Shown here: piece after piece, positions 26,201 to 38,037 of the stretch
How the letters are laid out: each line of letters starts with the position of its first letter
Position numbering within the stretch: position 1 is the first letter of the stretch
DNA from: Parapristionchus giblindavisi
Taxonomy: Eukaryota > Nematoda > Chromadorea > Rhabditida > Diplogasteridae
Reading direction: 5' to 3'
DNA: 64,000 nucleotides
Assembly: GCA_943737045.1 (NCBI GenBank)
Contig: CALSFV010000211.1
Span: forward strand, 558,001-622,000
Position numbers and translations under genes: made by a program
Notes under the pieces: model-generated
Told to the model about the DNA's origin: nothing
The model's input: the letters and a program-made list of their open reading frames with translations, nothing else
Databases searched by the model: none

Positions 26201-27428
26201 GGTTATCATCGAGTGGTCATCGGCAGGGTGAACCGGCGGGGATTCCGCCCGGATTGCTCACTCCCGCCCGCGACTACGGTACCGGCGCCGGCAGTCCGAT
26301 GATGGCAACCGGTCGCATGGGCGCTCCACCGACCCCAGCGTCATCGATAATGGGCGCCGGAATGGGTTCGGCGTCGCTGCTCCCGCCACCACCCGCGCCC
26401 CCTCCGATCATTGGGGTGACGAAGAAGGTGGACATTAGCGCGTACAAGGTACGGTTTTATTTATTTTTATTACTTTTCTATAATAAAGTAAATAAAATTT
26501 TATGCTTTGTGAGCTCGGGAAAAATAGTATTCTTTTTTCACACAAAAATTGTAGTGGGTTTACAAATATGTAATTATTATTTAAATATTGATTTATACTA
26601 ATTTAGGAGCGGCGAAGTGCGGCAGAGGCGATACAGAATCAGCCATTCGTCGCTGCCTCCTCTTCGTCCTCATCCCATCACCATTCGTCCTCGTCGACTG
26701 GCCAGGCACCCGCGCCTCGAAGAAGTTTCATGCCTGATATATCCAGTCAGGTATGTGTGTGTGCTATTTTGATGCCATAATACTGTACTAGTTAGATATT
26801 GAGGGTTTCCCTTTGTAAATCCAAAAAGGTTGTGGACAAGACACTAAAAAATGCGACCTTTGTAACGTACTTTTTGGCCTAGTATTACTTTCTCGACGTT
26901 GTTCAAACTGTAATCATACTCGCTTCAGCATGTAAAGGGCGCGCAATCGGGCATACCATCGATCGTGCTGCCGGGTCAGATACCTCCTCCCTCCATGTCG
27001 TCGAGTAATGAGAGGAGGCCGCATGATGAACGTATGGTTTTCGATCAATCAATAAACATTCCTCAACAGTGAAATATACTTTATAGAGTGTAGTTAATTA
27101 AAAGTGAATAGTTTAATATCTTTAAATATTTAATGCATATTTAATAATAGAGGGAACATTAAGTAGTTTAAGTAGGGCACATAGGGGTCCTTCGTTCTTT
27201 ATATTTTAATCGCGTGCATAATTTGTCTTTTGTTGTGTGGAGAGATCTCGGAACATACGCCCTTTTTGATTCTTTTGGACCTGTAATATTTGGGTTTCAC
27301 ACATGTTATATTATTCTTCAAGCTGTTGTTTTGGTTAATTTCTACGTAATGTATGAAATAATTATTTAATAGAAATCAATCAAATTATTCATTCAAGTGA
27401 ATACTAGATGAAGGTAGTATTGAGATTG

Positions 27429-27493
<65 letters not shown>

Positions 27494-27804
27494 AAAAAAT
27501 TGTAGGTGGTGAGAATGGACGATCGTCACACTCGATGCGACCACCATCGCATCCATCATCATCGTCATCCCATTCGAGCAGTAAACCTCCCTCATCGAGG
27601 TATTGATTGATTTTATCGATTTATTGATTGATTGATCCTGCTTTCTAATGTATAGAGTAAACTTTCCTATGATGGTTCTATCAACCAATCGATAATTGAT
27701 TGATGATCGATTTATTCAGCATAGTAATTTATGAGAGTCTTGTATCATTATGTCTTCACTCATATATTCACATTGTTCTCGTTGCGCTCTCAGGCGTTGA
27801 TAAA

Positions 27805-27889
<85 letters not shown>

Positions 27890-29260
27890 TTGCAGCAGTA
27901 GTAGTCAGCACAATGGCAGTCGTCATCCGGACGATGAGCGGCGGAGGGCGGAGCATCGTGAGCGAGAGCGGAACGAGAAGCGGAAGCGGGAGATGAGCGC
28001 GTCGACCATGCAGCCATTGTGGGTTTTATATATATTTATCGACATGCTCAGCATGGAACAATACAGGTTTAAAAAGCAAAAACAATGGATTATTTTATTG
28101 ATTTTTGGGATCGATCATGATAATAGCATCGCTATAGGAGTTGGATGGTTTCATTGTGGGTTTTTTAATCATAAAAGGATCACGAGATCTGCATCATCTG
28201 GATAGGAGATTGAGTGCTTTCATGCTGATGGTGAAACATGGTTTCACCGGGTCAGTTGACCGAGTGACTTGCAACTTTGTTCTATAAGAGTGATATAATG
28301 AATAGTGTCGGAATATAAATAATAAATATAATCTAAATAATAATAATAATAGTTATTATTATTATTTAAATAACTAAGTTAATGTATTTGATTGTAGGGA
28401 CAAGCGTCATCGCATGGACGGTGCATCTGGCATGATGGGAGGAGGAGGAGGCAGCATGCCCTCAGCATCATCGACCTCCATGAACAGAGTGCCTCCTCCA
28501 TCGTCGCTCACCAACCACCAGCGATCATCAGCAGCGTCAGCATCAGCATCTGCTCATCATGTGCATCAATCGATGATGTCCCAGCCACCACCCGGACTCG
28601 TGCAGCCTCACCAGCAGCACATGCAGCAGCCACCACCGCCACAGTCCTACAACAAGGTTGGAGATGGCCTCCTCCGACGATAGACTATTGAGATGATGAT
28701 CAGAGAGAGTATGTGCAATACGATAATGGCGTGAAATGTGTTTTCACCGGGTCATACTTGTAACCATAGGTCGAAAAGTACGTGTTACAAACTGAAGCCT
28801 TGTGAAAACGTATTTTGTGTAGACCGTTCCACATTTTGCAAATCTGTAACGTGGCTATTCGACCTATGTAGTAGACCATACTTGTGATTGTTGTTGTACC
28901 GACTAGCGAGAGCTGGCTTGAGGGGGGATCTTGTATTGTGATTCGATAGTTATGGTTCCATAGAAGTTTCAGTGTAGCCTGGGGCCATTTGCAATCCGTA
29001 TTTGGTACTAATATGTCCCCTTATTGCAGTACGTCGCCCCGCCCACCACTCACACGCTCTCGGCGCCGTACATGTCCGCCCAGGCGCAGCCGCCGCGACA
29101 CTCGATGGGCGCCACATCGATACCCCTCACGCCGCCCTTTCCCAATCCCCCGCCCAACTACAGTACCCTGCCCCCACCACCGTCCACACCAAATGGCGGC
29201 GGGCGAATGATGGCGAGACCACCCACGACGACGGATTTGGAAGATGGCGAGGTGTACTAG
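23229..29260 (+). CDS. cit-1: Cyclin T, P-TEFb subunit (CIT-1 type), complete 17-exon gene
   Basis: The regulatory subunit of the nuclear kinase P-TEFb (with CDK9), which phosphorylates the RNA polymerase II CTD to release paused elongation. Exons: 23229-23318, 23434-23558, 23705-23786, 23950-24069, 24199-24259, 24314-24379, 24528-24582, 24931-25021, 25729-25801, 25866-25939, 26227-26448, 26607-26750, 26929-27031, 27506-27599, 27896-28018, 28398-28656, 29030-29260; 2013 nt, 670 aa. The first cyclin box begins at WIFSKEEM (21-28) and includes MIHMHRFFYFHSFTFF (81-96) and DVAAACLFLAGKSEECPRK (100-118). The second box covers about 140-279 (YSAEAIAVACIHIVALWANFE; MTEEFTRIYSMC). From 280 the tail is low complexity: Pro-rich, Ser/His-rich (HHH near 377), a basic/acidic coiled segment near 485-500, and a Gln/Pro/His-rich end. 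Two donors (after 25021 and 28656) are the unusual GTTGGA; those two junctions are the least certain. C. elegans has two paralogues, cit-1.1 and cit-1.2; orthology is not resolved. Confidence 0.93.
24646..24716. repeat. Short MITE-1 copy inside a cyclin T intron
   Basis: An abbreviated palindromic copy with the family ends (aagctaatttgaaa / tttcaaattggctcgg) but without the usual CTCTCTCG core. It lies between cyclin T exons 7 and 8. Confidence 0.6.
27432..27489. repeat. TAA microsatellite
   Basis: About nineteen uninterrupted taa triplets, ending shortly before the acceptor of cyclin T exon 14 (27506). Confidence 0.95.
27806..27885. repeat. TA microsatellite
   Basis: About 40 uninterrupted ta units, ending 10 bases before the acceptor of cyclin T exon 15 (27896). 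The short polypyrimidine/acceptor segment attttgcag follows directly, so the repeat occupies the likely branch-point region. Confidence 0.95.
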
Positions 29261-30567
29261 GAGTACGGTATGAGTACTGTATAAGGTGTACTGTATATCG
29301 ATCGTTGTTTTTTTTTGTATTCGTACTTCCTTTCACTAGTTTAGGCAATATCCTAAATGAATTTATAAATCTCGTCTTATCCGTCCTTTTTTACACAAAA
29401 TTATTTATTTTCGTAATTATTATTTATCGATTAGCAGTCAACTTTGGATTCTTCTTTTTTTGTTATCTTTTCCGTTCATTTGTAGTCTTGTAGCAGAAAT
29501 TGTTAGTCTTATTCATCGTATTTCCCCCCATCTCGCTATCGTACCTCTTTTCTCACCAACAATACTCATTATACAATCTATCGATTTATCGATTGATTGA
29601 TTGATCTACCCATCCCGTCTCGCCTATATATATTCGAAACATTCTCGCCACTCCCGTTGAATCGTTGACGTGTGTTGTTGTTTTGTCCTCCTCGATGCTT
29701 ACACTCTATCGATTGATTTGTCCCAGCCCCGCCCCCTTTACTCTATTTGTGATACCATGGTAGTAATATAGACTCCAGCAGCTCATACCCGATGTCTAGT
29801 CATACCTGCGCCCCAGTTTAATTGGTTAATTAGTTATTTTCAAAAATCCCCTAAACCACTCCCATTTTCCAATCAATATATTCTCTATCTCTAGTATCAT
29901 TTGTTGCAACAAGTTCTCAGCTATTCCATCCATTTATTCATTCTTTATTCCATTCTATCGAGTTTTTAGTATCGTTCGAGTTTTGCTTTCCCCAATCTCC
30001 AAAATTCCATTCGTATATATCGACATGCTTGAAATCCCCGTTGCGATGACTTGTGGTGTCCTTTTATTCAGAAAATTCCCAAAAAAATTGTACGAAAAAA
30101 ATGCGGGAAAATCTAGAAAATAATGTTGTTGTTGAAGTCGCCTCCGTATCGTATTTATTCACTGATTCCTATCTCTCTCTTGCTTTGTACATCTTTATTC
30201 GCCCCGCCCCTTTATTCCATTCAATCGATTACCGTAGTGCCCTTTGAATTTATCGATTGACTTGGTTATATATCACAATCATCATCATCATAACTGTTTC
30301 TCTCTTTCGTTCACCAAGACCACTGTAGTCGGTTTCGTGCTGTGTAACTTCTCTCTCGAGACACTCCAGGAGATTTTTTCTGTTTCGTTCTTTTTTCTAA
30401 TTCCGTCCTTATATTCCTGTCTGTAAGTATTTGCCTGAATCACGTCCCCTCTCAATCTTGGCTCCGCCCTCTTTTTTCGTATATCTCAATTTCATTTGTT
30501 TTCATCATGGATTACACTTCCACTGATCTGCACATACAGAATTTTTCGTAGTAGAAGACATACGCTA
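29261..30567 (+). other. Cyclin T 3' UTR / convergent intergenic
   Basis: No exon is supported here. The sequence is T-rich, contains several short gattgatt stretches, and leads to the first plus-strand AATAAA at 30568. It is probably a long cyclin T 3' UTR facing the next gene tail to tail. Confidence 0.5.
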
Positions 30568-30573
30568 AATAAA
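30568..30573 (+). terminator. Candidate polyadenylation signal of cyclin T
   Basis: This is the first AATAAA I see downstream of the cyclin T stop, 1.3 kb away. It lies within 20 bases of the opposing minus-strand signal. Confidence 0.4.
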
Positions 30574-30583
30574 TATGTCTAAC

Positions 30584-30589
30584 TTTATT
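30584..30589 (-). terminator. Candidate polyadenylation signal of the 30.7-32.5 kb gene
   Basis: AATAAA on the minus strand, 86 bases after the stop codon at 30675, a normal nematode distance. The two convergent transcripts would therefore overlap slightly. Confidence 0.6.
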
Positions 30590-30674
30590 GCCGTCGTTTT
30601 TTTTTTCTGGTTTACACAATACAATATCGATTGGAATTAGGGAGATCATGGATTACGGTAGAATCGAAGTTGGA

Positions 30675-32545
30675 CTAACGTCCTGCTTGTCGTTGCGCTG
30701 CAGCTATCTGGAACCACGGAAACTATTATTGATTGACCGGTCGATCTACTCTACCTTGGCACAATAGATGACGTCATGAAGACAAGTGGGCAGCATGGTG
30801 CGCATGAGCGCTTGGTTCACCAGATTGTCCGATCTGGAGTGATTGATCTTTGATCTTTAGAGGTAAGTGTGTGATACCATACATGAATCCGAACGAAAAA
30901 TGGTTAATTTTACAGGGGGCCTTCACTTTTTTTTCAAAAAAAATCACATATACGTCATTTTTTGCAGGGGGCGTTCCACAAATTTTCGACACGCCCTAAT
31001 TTTACAGGGGGCATGTATGTGTGATACCTATCGTAGGGGTGATTGGCGCCCTTTGTGAATCGCCATTCGTTCTCGAGTTGGGCGGCTTGCGCCCGCGGTG
31101 TGCCGTACAGTCCCGAGATCTCGTGCCACGGATAGTAGTTGGGATAGTACCTGAGAGAGGATACTGTAGTGGTTACGGTAATAGCGGGTACGGTGGATTC
31201 AGGTTACGGTATCGATCTACAGTTGTAGAGATACAGTAGATTAAGATTTATGTGAGAACACTGGATTACTGTAACAAATTTATGTTTATGGATGCGCACT
31301 GTGGAATACTGTAATAGATATATTATGTAGGGAGGTACGGTAGTCTGGGTGTACTATGGATACGGTAATCGATCGATACTCACCAATTTCCGAATTGGCC
31401 GTAGTCGAGGGCGGTCTGGCGATTGTAGTAGCCGTACTTGTGCAGCGTGTTCGTGGTGATCGATGATAGTGTCTTTAATTATTTATTATGATTTTTATAA
31501 TTTGATACAGATTGGCAAAAAAACCCCGACCTCTGCCTATCCGGGGCATTGCACTAACCACTACACTACCTGTTTATAATACTATTGAAGTAGTCCAAAG
31601 AAATTGTGAGCAGGGCTGGGACACAAAATACACAAAACGATTGCTACAGAGAAATCCTACCGTGAAACGTATTCATGTTAGTAGTTTAAAAGGAACTTAT
31701 GCCCCATATGATTGTATTATTTTTATATTCAAGAGGCAGGAGTGTTTTGATCGCTATATTTTTTCGATTTTGTGTTTACACAAAAAAAAACAAAAAAAAT
31801 GACACAAAATCGATAATACAGCTTTGTCGGAATGATCTACCCGCTCTACTCTGTATCCGTGAAATACTTTGGGAGCATGTAGTCATTTTAGAAAAGAAAG
31901 AGGAGAGATCTAACGACAAAAATTTCACATACATATGATTTTGTGTTTTTTTGTGTTCCCAGCCCTGATTGTGAGTGATACCCCAGCTATAAACACAGAG
32001 AGACGGGTGTGTATCACAGGTCTTGTGCCCTCCATGGTGCACAAGACCTGCGATATACACAAAACAGGTGATTGCGGTAGCTTTGTAGCGAGCTGATATA
32101 CCCCCAGATTTGGCGCTAAACTCTCTAGGACCAAACCCGTCTCGGGTTCGCCTCGCCAGTAAATAACGGAGAGTCATTTCAACCCTTCGGAGATGTGAGT
32201 AACGTATGAATTATATACCTTTGAATAGTTTTCTGACGCTTGCTGTTGGCTTCCCGCGTATTGACAGTCTCGTGTGAACTGCAAATTATTTATTTATCGA
32301 TTATTTTAAAATATTGATTTATCGATTGTTTTAAATTATTGATTTATCGATTTTTCTCATATTTATTGATTTTTAACCTGAATAAGATCAGCACAGCTCA
32401 TGTCATTGGGCCGTTGTCGGATACGGTAGCAGTTCTTCGAGAGCCAATCAATACTGGTTGCCTGATCGGAATGCCATCTAGGATTATTGATTGATAGACA
32501 GGCTACGGTAGATAATATAACAATAATAATCAAAGTAGTTAACAC
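30675..32545 (-). CDS. Predicted small secreted Cys-containing protein, family not recognised
   Basis: Exons, 5' to 3' on the minus strand: 32545-32378, 32278-32219, 31472-31384, 31150-31028, 30833-30755, 30707-30675; 552 nt, 183 residues, all phases consistent. The first listed exon starts at an acceptor (tccag at 32546) with GTG, not ATG, so the initiator Met must come from a short upstream exon I could not place. Residues 1-20 (VLTTLIIIVILSTVACLS) look like a signal peptide. The mature part has cysteines in KNCYR, MSCAD, RDCQY, PTCLH and IYCAK, an aromatic stretch YYPNYYPWHEISGLYG, and a C-terminal IAAAQRQAGR. I do not recognise a domain. An extracellular or cuticle-associated role is only a guess from the signal peptide and the cysteines. 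The intron at 31473-32218 carries a hAT-like MITE. Confidence 0.75.
31611..31967. mobile_element. Non-autonomous hAT-like MITE with 8-bp target duplication
   Basis: Inverted ends begin cagggctgggacacaaaa and close with ttttttgtgttcccagccctg. The element is flanked by a perfect direct repeat attgtgag (31603-31610 and 31968-31975). An end starting CAGGG-TG together with an 8-bp duplication is the hAT superfamily signature. The 357-bp interior has no transposase. It sits in an intron of the minus-strand secreted-protein gene. Confidence 0.85.
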
Positions 32546-32698
32546 CTGGACATACTATATCACAACAGAGGATACAGAATAAAAATGGTGATCGATCATA
32601 AATTAAAGAAATTCAAAGAAAGATCTAGCAATTCTACTAAAAGAGTTAGAATCAGGGCAAAATGTATAGACCTATGTACCGTCAAAACGAAAAAAAGT

Positions 32699-33251
32699 GA
32701 AACATTTGTGACAATTTGTGACAAATTGTCACAAAAGTTCACAAAGTGCCTATTTTTAGCGTTTTTCACGCACTTGAAGATGTATTTTCTTAGGTATGTT
32801 AGTGTGGATGTCTTTGCCAAATGCAGTAATGTATGACAAAAGTAAAATAATTGATCGGGAGCGCCGCGGTGAAAAATTGGTATATTGTAGCATACTGTAG
32901 AATCTTACTGTAAAACAACTACCATCGTGCTACCTTCGTCTAATCATGGATGTACCTTTCATTACATGCCTTCCTATAGCGAATTTGCACTGTTTGGATC
33001 ATGACATGGATCAGGTTGCAAAACAGGTATACTGTAGAAAATCCTACCGTATACCAGTTTCAGCAAACAGCGTTCGCAGTGAAATATTTGAATAGCTTTC
33101 TTCACATGTCAATTAGGCAAGGCCTGTGATGCTCAAATACCCTATTATCTAATAAAATACTTACAACCACGTTTTGATATCATGACACAAAATTTTCAAA
33201 ATCTTGTGAACTTTTGTGACAATTTGTCACAAATTGTCACAAATGTTTCAA
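32699..33251. mobile_element. Inverted-repeat element with nested tgtcacaaattgtgaca ends
   Basis: About 48 bp at each end are inverted copies, and within each end a smaller palindrome (ttgtgacaaattgtcacaa) recurs. The interior contains TACTGTAG octamers and no coding signal. No target duplication was confirmed. Confidence 0.65.
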
Positions 33252-33540
33252 TGGCACTATTTATTTATTTATGTATCTATTTATTTTATTCACACTAAAA
33301 GGACTCACTGCTCGATGAAGGTGGACAACTTGGTGCACATTTCCTCGCTTGGCACGGATGACGCATTATTGATTAGATTTAGCAATAACAATATTAATGA
33401 AAGTGAAAAAGAAGGGGCAGTGGCCATGTTGAACTGGTGACAATGATACTATAGAGTAGAGCATAGGGGAAATCGATTAGTTTGGTCATTTATCTCTAAC
33501 AAACAGTATAAGCTGACTTTTAGACCATTCCATTTGGCTC

Positions 33541-33690
33541 ACCCTCTACCTCTACCTCTGTCCCAACCTTTATCTCTACCTCTGCCTCTATCTCTACCTC
33601 TACCTGTACTTCTACCTCTGTCTCTACCTCTACCTTTACCTCTACCACTACCTCTTCCTCAACCTCTACCTCTACCTTTCACTCTACCCC
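33541..33690. repeat. CTCTAC hexamer array
   Basis: An imperfect array of ctctac/ctctgc/cttcac units. The inverse (ggtaga)n array is at 46840-46995 in the UGP 5' region. Confidence 0.9.
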
Positions 33691-33855
33691 TCGTCTCTCC
33701 TTCGAACTTTGTCCAATCTGACCTTGTAACAAGTAGGCGAGAATTTGTGTCGATTTTGTGAACGTTCATATTTATCACAGTCATATGGCTCTCGAACCCG
33801 TTACAAATTTTTACAAAATCAATAAATTAATCAATAAACAACACTGCGATCGATA

Positions 33856-36313
33856 TTAGCCATCCCTGTACACGAAGCACGTGATGTTGTTGCGCGTATG
33901 GTGGCAGTACTGTAATTGAATATCGATTGATCTTTGATCTTTGATCTCTGATCTCTGACCTGTATGGTATGAGCGAGGTAGCTGAAGGAGCATTCGGCAC
34001 AGACGATCCCGAACGATCCGTCCATGTTGCGGGTGATGGCCGCGTTGATGCGGTGCTTCGAGTCGGACGGAGTGTCGGAGATGCCCTGAGGGGATTTGAT
34101 TGATCTTTGATCTTTGATCTTTGGTCTAAGCTCTCTGATCTTTTCGAGTAGTGTGCTTCGTGCTTGATTTCTAGTAGACTACAAGTTTACTTCAAGCAGA
34201 CTACAAGTGTTGTTCAAAATTACAATACTCGTTCGCTAGTCGAAATGTAGTTTGCTGACTACGGGTAGAAAAAAAACACTTCTTGCACTTCTTGCTTTTT
34301 GCAATTACAGAGTTTGGTCTTTGATCTCTGTTCAAAACAAAGAAAATCAAAAGAAAAGAAAATCAGAGAAAACTCTCTTCGTTTCGCACACTCTCTCGCC
34401 TCTTTTTTCTTTTCTTTTCGCGCCGCTTTAGAACACCGCGTTACATGGTATGAAATTGCGATACATTATTAAATATAATTTTAAACATTTTAAACTTTTT
34501 ATTTCAAAAAAATGTTATTTTTCAACAACAATGTGTTTTTTTTTTCTTTTTTTGAAAAACTTTTCTGAAACGTTTCAATAATAATTCGGATTCATTTGCT
34601 ATGGAAATCAAATGATTATGGTGAAACTCTAATGTGACTTGTTCTGCATTTGTTCTCTGATCATTTTTGCTATACTTCAGAGATTGTTTTTTAGAAGAAA
34701 AACATGGCTACTAATGGAATGGATCTGTAGTTTAAATGCTGTGCACCCAAGCCACCTTATTTATTTTTTTATCTTACACAGAACCTTTTCAATGCGGACC
34801 GAACGACCCAGTAAGAACACGCATGCAAACGAAATATTAATTTTTTACCGAGTGAGCACATACCAATATCATTTGAATGAAATAGATATGAGATAAAATA
34901 AGAGTGATGAAACTTAAGTGTAACTGTTGCACGCGCGTCCATTCCTTCTCTGGTACTTCCATTGTAATCCCCCCCCCTCATTTTTTTTATTTCTCCCTGT
35001 GCAAATTTCTTTATTTCAATCGTATTCTATACAATTAAATGGAATGAATAAATGTTAAAATGAGAGTGCACTTCTAGCTTGTTTAAACCTCTTGTCCACA
35101 TGCATACTTCTACTTACAACTAGTCTACTTATCTACGATGTCTACGATATAGCTAGTCTACTTGGTCTATTTAGCTGTTTAGTCTACTGGGCGGTAACGT
35201 CGATGTGCACAACAAATTGGAAAATGCTCTTCTGTTGTTTTGCTATATCTAAGTTTTCAATTGTCATAATTTTTAAATTTTCACGAAAAGTTTCCTCGCA
35301 GTGTACCGTGACCAAACTTCATTGTTTCGTGACGGGAGAATATATTTTTCAACTGCTTACTCTAACTAAGGTAGCAAGGACCCGTTCAAAGATCAAACTA
35401 CACAAGTTCAAAGATCAAAATACAAACAGAAACCTGCACGATGATCTCCCTCAGCTCGCTGCTGTTGCACGTTGGATCGATGGCGAATGGTCCGTTCTGC
35501 TGCTGTAGTTTGATCATTAATTGTTGTAGTTTGATCATTAATCTTTGTAGTTTGATCATTAATTGTTGTAGTTTGATCATTAATCTTTGAAGATTGATAT
35601 TTGTACTTTTATCATTGATATTTATAGTATGATATTTGTACTTTGATCATTGATCTTTATTTTATTATATTTGTACTTTGATCATTGATCTTTGTAGTTT
35701 TATCAGTACCTGTTCAAGCGTGGTCTTCACTACGGCCGACGAGAACGGAAAGAGCGACGACGACGGTATATCTGGAGGAGGATCAATCCATCCCATTTCT
35801 GTGTTTTATAGTTTGATCTTTGATCTTTGATCTTTGTAGTTTGATCAAGCTCTCACCTTCCGAGTCCACAACGGCAGGACGTCGGCTCTTACGACCTCGG
35901 CTAGTGGATGGGTTTCCTCCTCGTGTAGTTAGGGAGCGGAGGGGCTGGAGCGACTCCTCCTCCTCCACTGCCCACTCATCGGTTGATCCTGATTTATTGA
36001 TTTATCGATTTGTATTGATTGGCCGATTTTGACTTATTGATCGATTTTTCACGATAAATAGGGGATCTTTGATCAATGAATATGAAGATTCCAAAGTTCT
36101 GACAAGGATGATCCACACAATAATTTTTAAATTACAAATTGTTCAAATTTGAAAAAAAGAAATAAATAAATACGATTTTGGAAATAAACTAGTAAATATT
36201 GATTGTGATCAAGAGTAATCTAAGGGATTAATAATTATTATATCTTTACTTCTCCGTCCATCAGTGAGAAGGAGCAGCTCGGGGAGGAGAAGGAAGAGGG
36301 TCGTGTAGCGCAT
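33856..36313 (-). CDS. Ground-like domain protein (hedgehog-related, nematode), complete
   Basis: Exons, 5' to 3' on the minus strand: 36313-36250, 35988-35857, 35798-35710, 35502-35434, 34085-33960, 33909-33856; 534 nt, 177 aa, all phases consistent. Residues 1-18 (MRYTTLFLLLPELLLLTD) form a signal peptide. A short acidic then basic linker follows (EEEESLQ, RGRKSRRP). The ground-like domain fills the C-terminal half: CNSSELREIIVQ, DSKHRINAAI, SFGIVCAECSFSYLAHTIQ, YCHHTRNNITCF. The paired C, V-C, F-S-Y, Y-C and I-T-C positions are the family hallmarks. In Caenorhabditis such grl/grd-type proteins are secreted and expressed in epidermis or glia, often with cuticle. Which grl member this is cannot be told. 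Confidence 0.9.
35506..35700. repeat. Tandem TTTGATCATTAATC repeat in the ground-like gene
   Basis: About 18-20-bp units of the form ttgtagtttgatcattaatc run tandemly, with decay, through the intron between 35503 and 35709. The TTTGATC heptamer of the unit is the one scattered through most introns of this window. Confidence 0.8.
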
Positions 36314-37911
36314 TCCTAGAGCACATTTATTCTTATACTTGTTGTCAATACACCAATAATCATGGAAACGAGCAAAATGGGAAAGAGAAATCACAGACCA
36401 TATTAGAGATTAAAGATCTGGCGCAGCTTGAAAATTAAAAAAAATAAATGGACAAATTTTCACATTTTTTCATTCTTTTGGTAGTTCTGCTAGAAAAATG
36501 GGCATAAAGAGAAAAAAGTGGAGAAAGTCAACAGCAGGGAATATAAATGAGCGATACTTGATGAGAAAAGAAAAGGAAAATAGGCGAGAGAGCGTACGAA
36601 ACGAGGAGAGATTTCTCTAACTGTCTTTTCTTTTCGCACCATTTGAACAGGATATAAGGAAGAAGACCAGGAACGTCAACACCAACGCTGCCAAGCGGTG
36701 AATGCAATGGGATATGTGTGGACTTGAGGAAAAGAAGACATCTTGATCCCTCCCTCTACCTCTCCCTTCCCCTGTACCTCTCCCTGTCCCTCTCCCCGTC
36801 CCTCTCTCTCTGCCTCTCCCTCTCCTTCTCCTTGTAAGGTGAGATACATCCACGGAAGCGTTGCCAATTCCGGAATCGGGTGTGAAATATAATATCCCCT
36901 CATCTATCCTCGATATTTTTTCGAAACTATTACGCACTTATCTATGTTTTGCCTGTGAAAAATTCAAACCATTCGTTTTAGTCATTAAAACTGTTTCGGT
37001 TACTGTGTCCAACAGAAAATATAATACTAATACATGCGGTGTAGTTTTCGTGATCAAGGCAATGAGCACAAAGAAGAGTTGTCATCTGGACCCGTTTTCT
37101 AGTTGCAGAGATCAATGGTGTTCGATGGTAGTTTAACACTTTTTCTCTGTTTATGTTCAGATATTTCATAAGATCGAAGGATCTCTTCATGCGAACCAAC
37201 TTTGAGACATTGAATAAGTCATGAGTTGAGGACAATAAGCCTACTCTTGATAAATGTGTTTGAAATTAAATGAATTCCGATATCTACATGTACTTTGAAT
37301 GGAATAAAGTTAAGCGATAGACATGATGATACTTGTAGGACAGAGGTTACGGGCATTGGTTAGTTGTTTAAAGAGAGAAGCAAGAGAATTGAGAGACGAC
37401 AGACAACGAGAGAATGTGTAATGAGTTAATGAGACCAAAGTATTCCTTGTTTATTTTGATGAAGGAGCACGGGAGTACAGTGTACTTGCAGGTCAGGGCT
37501 GTGTGGAATGAGCATATTTTCGGCATACTGCATAACGGCAAGTGCTGAATTTTTTCGGCATATTTCGCCATGAAAAGGCATATTCTACATAAGTTTAAAA
37601 ATCACTATTGCTCTGCATTTTATCAAAATTTCAAGGTTTTAGGGGAAAACATTTAAAAAAGCGTTTCGGTTCGAATCCCCATGGGCTCTCTCCGATCTCA
37701 GGGGGCAGATGGGATGGGATCCGTAATCTCTCTCTTTCACATTTATTGTACTGTAAGGTGAACACACAAGTACGAACATGATAAAGTTTGATTGATTGAT
37801 TTAATAAAGGTGATACAATGTTATTTTCTTCCTGGGGTGTATGTACTCACAGTTATTATTGTTGACAGTGACGCACAGAGCAATTGGAGTGCATGGTACA
37901 CCCCCGAATAA

Positions 37912-38037
37912 TGTTTAACATCCTGCTAATTTGAAACTTTCCGCTCTGGGAGCGCTCTCTCGTAGGTAAAGAAAGCGAGAGCGCATTACCAGAGTGGAGA
38001 GTTTCAAATATCATCGGCCGTCCCTTTAAACGTGATA
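37912..38037. mobile_element. MITE-1 copy
   Basis: Near-complete: gctaatttgaaactttccgc on the left, gcgagagcgcattaccagag in the core, and the inverse end near 38020. Confidence 0.75.

Larger units (their letters stand above)
32546..33855. other. Intergenic region with an inverted-repeat element
   Basis: This lies between the 5' end of the secreted-protein gene and the 3' end of the ground-like gene. Most of it is an element bounded by aacatttgtgacaatttgtg-type inverted ends at about 32699-33251. The stretch 33541-33690 is a CTCTAC-type hexamer array. No gene is seen. Confidence 0.6.

Noticed and set aside
37497..37640. Possible hAT-like element starting cagggctgtg
   Set aside because: No inverse end or 8-bp duplication was found downstream; at most a truncated copy.
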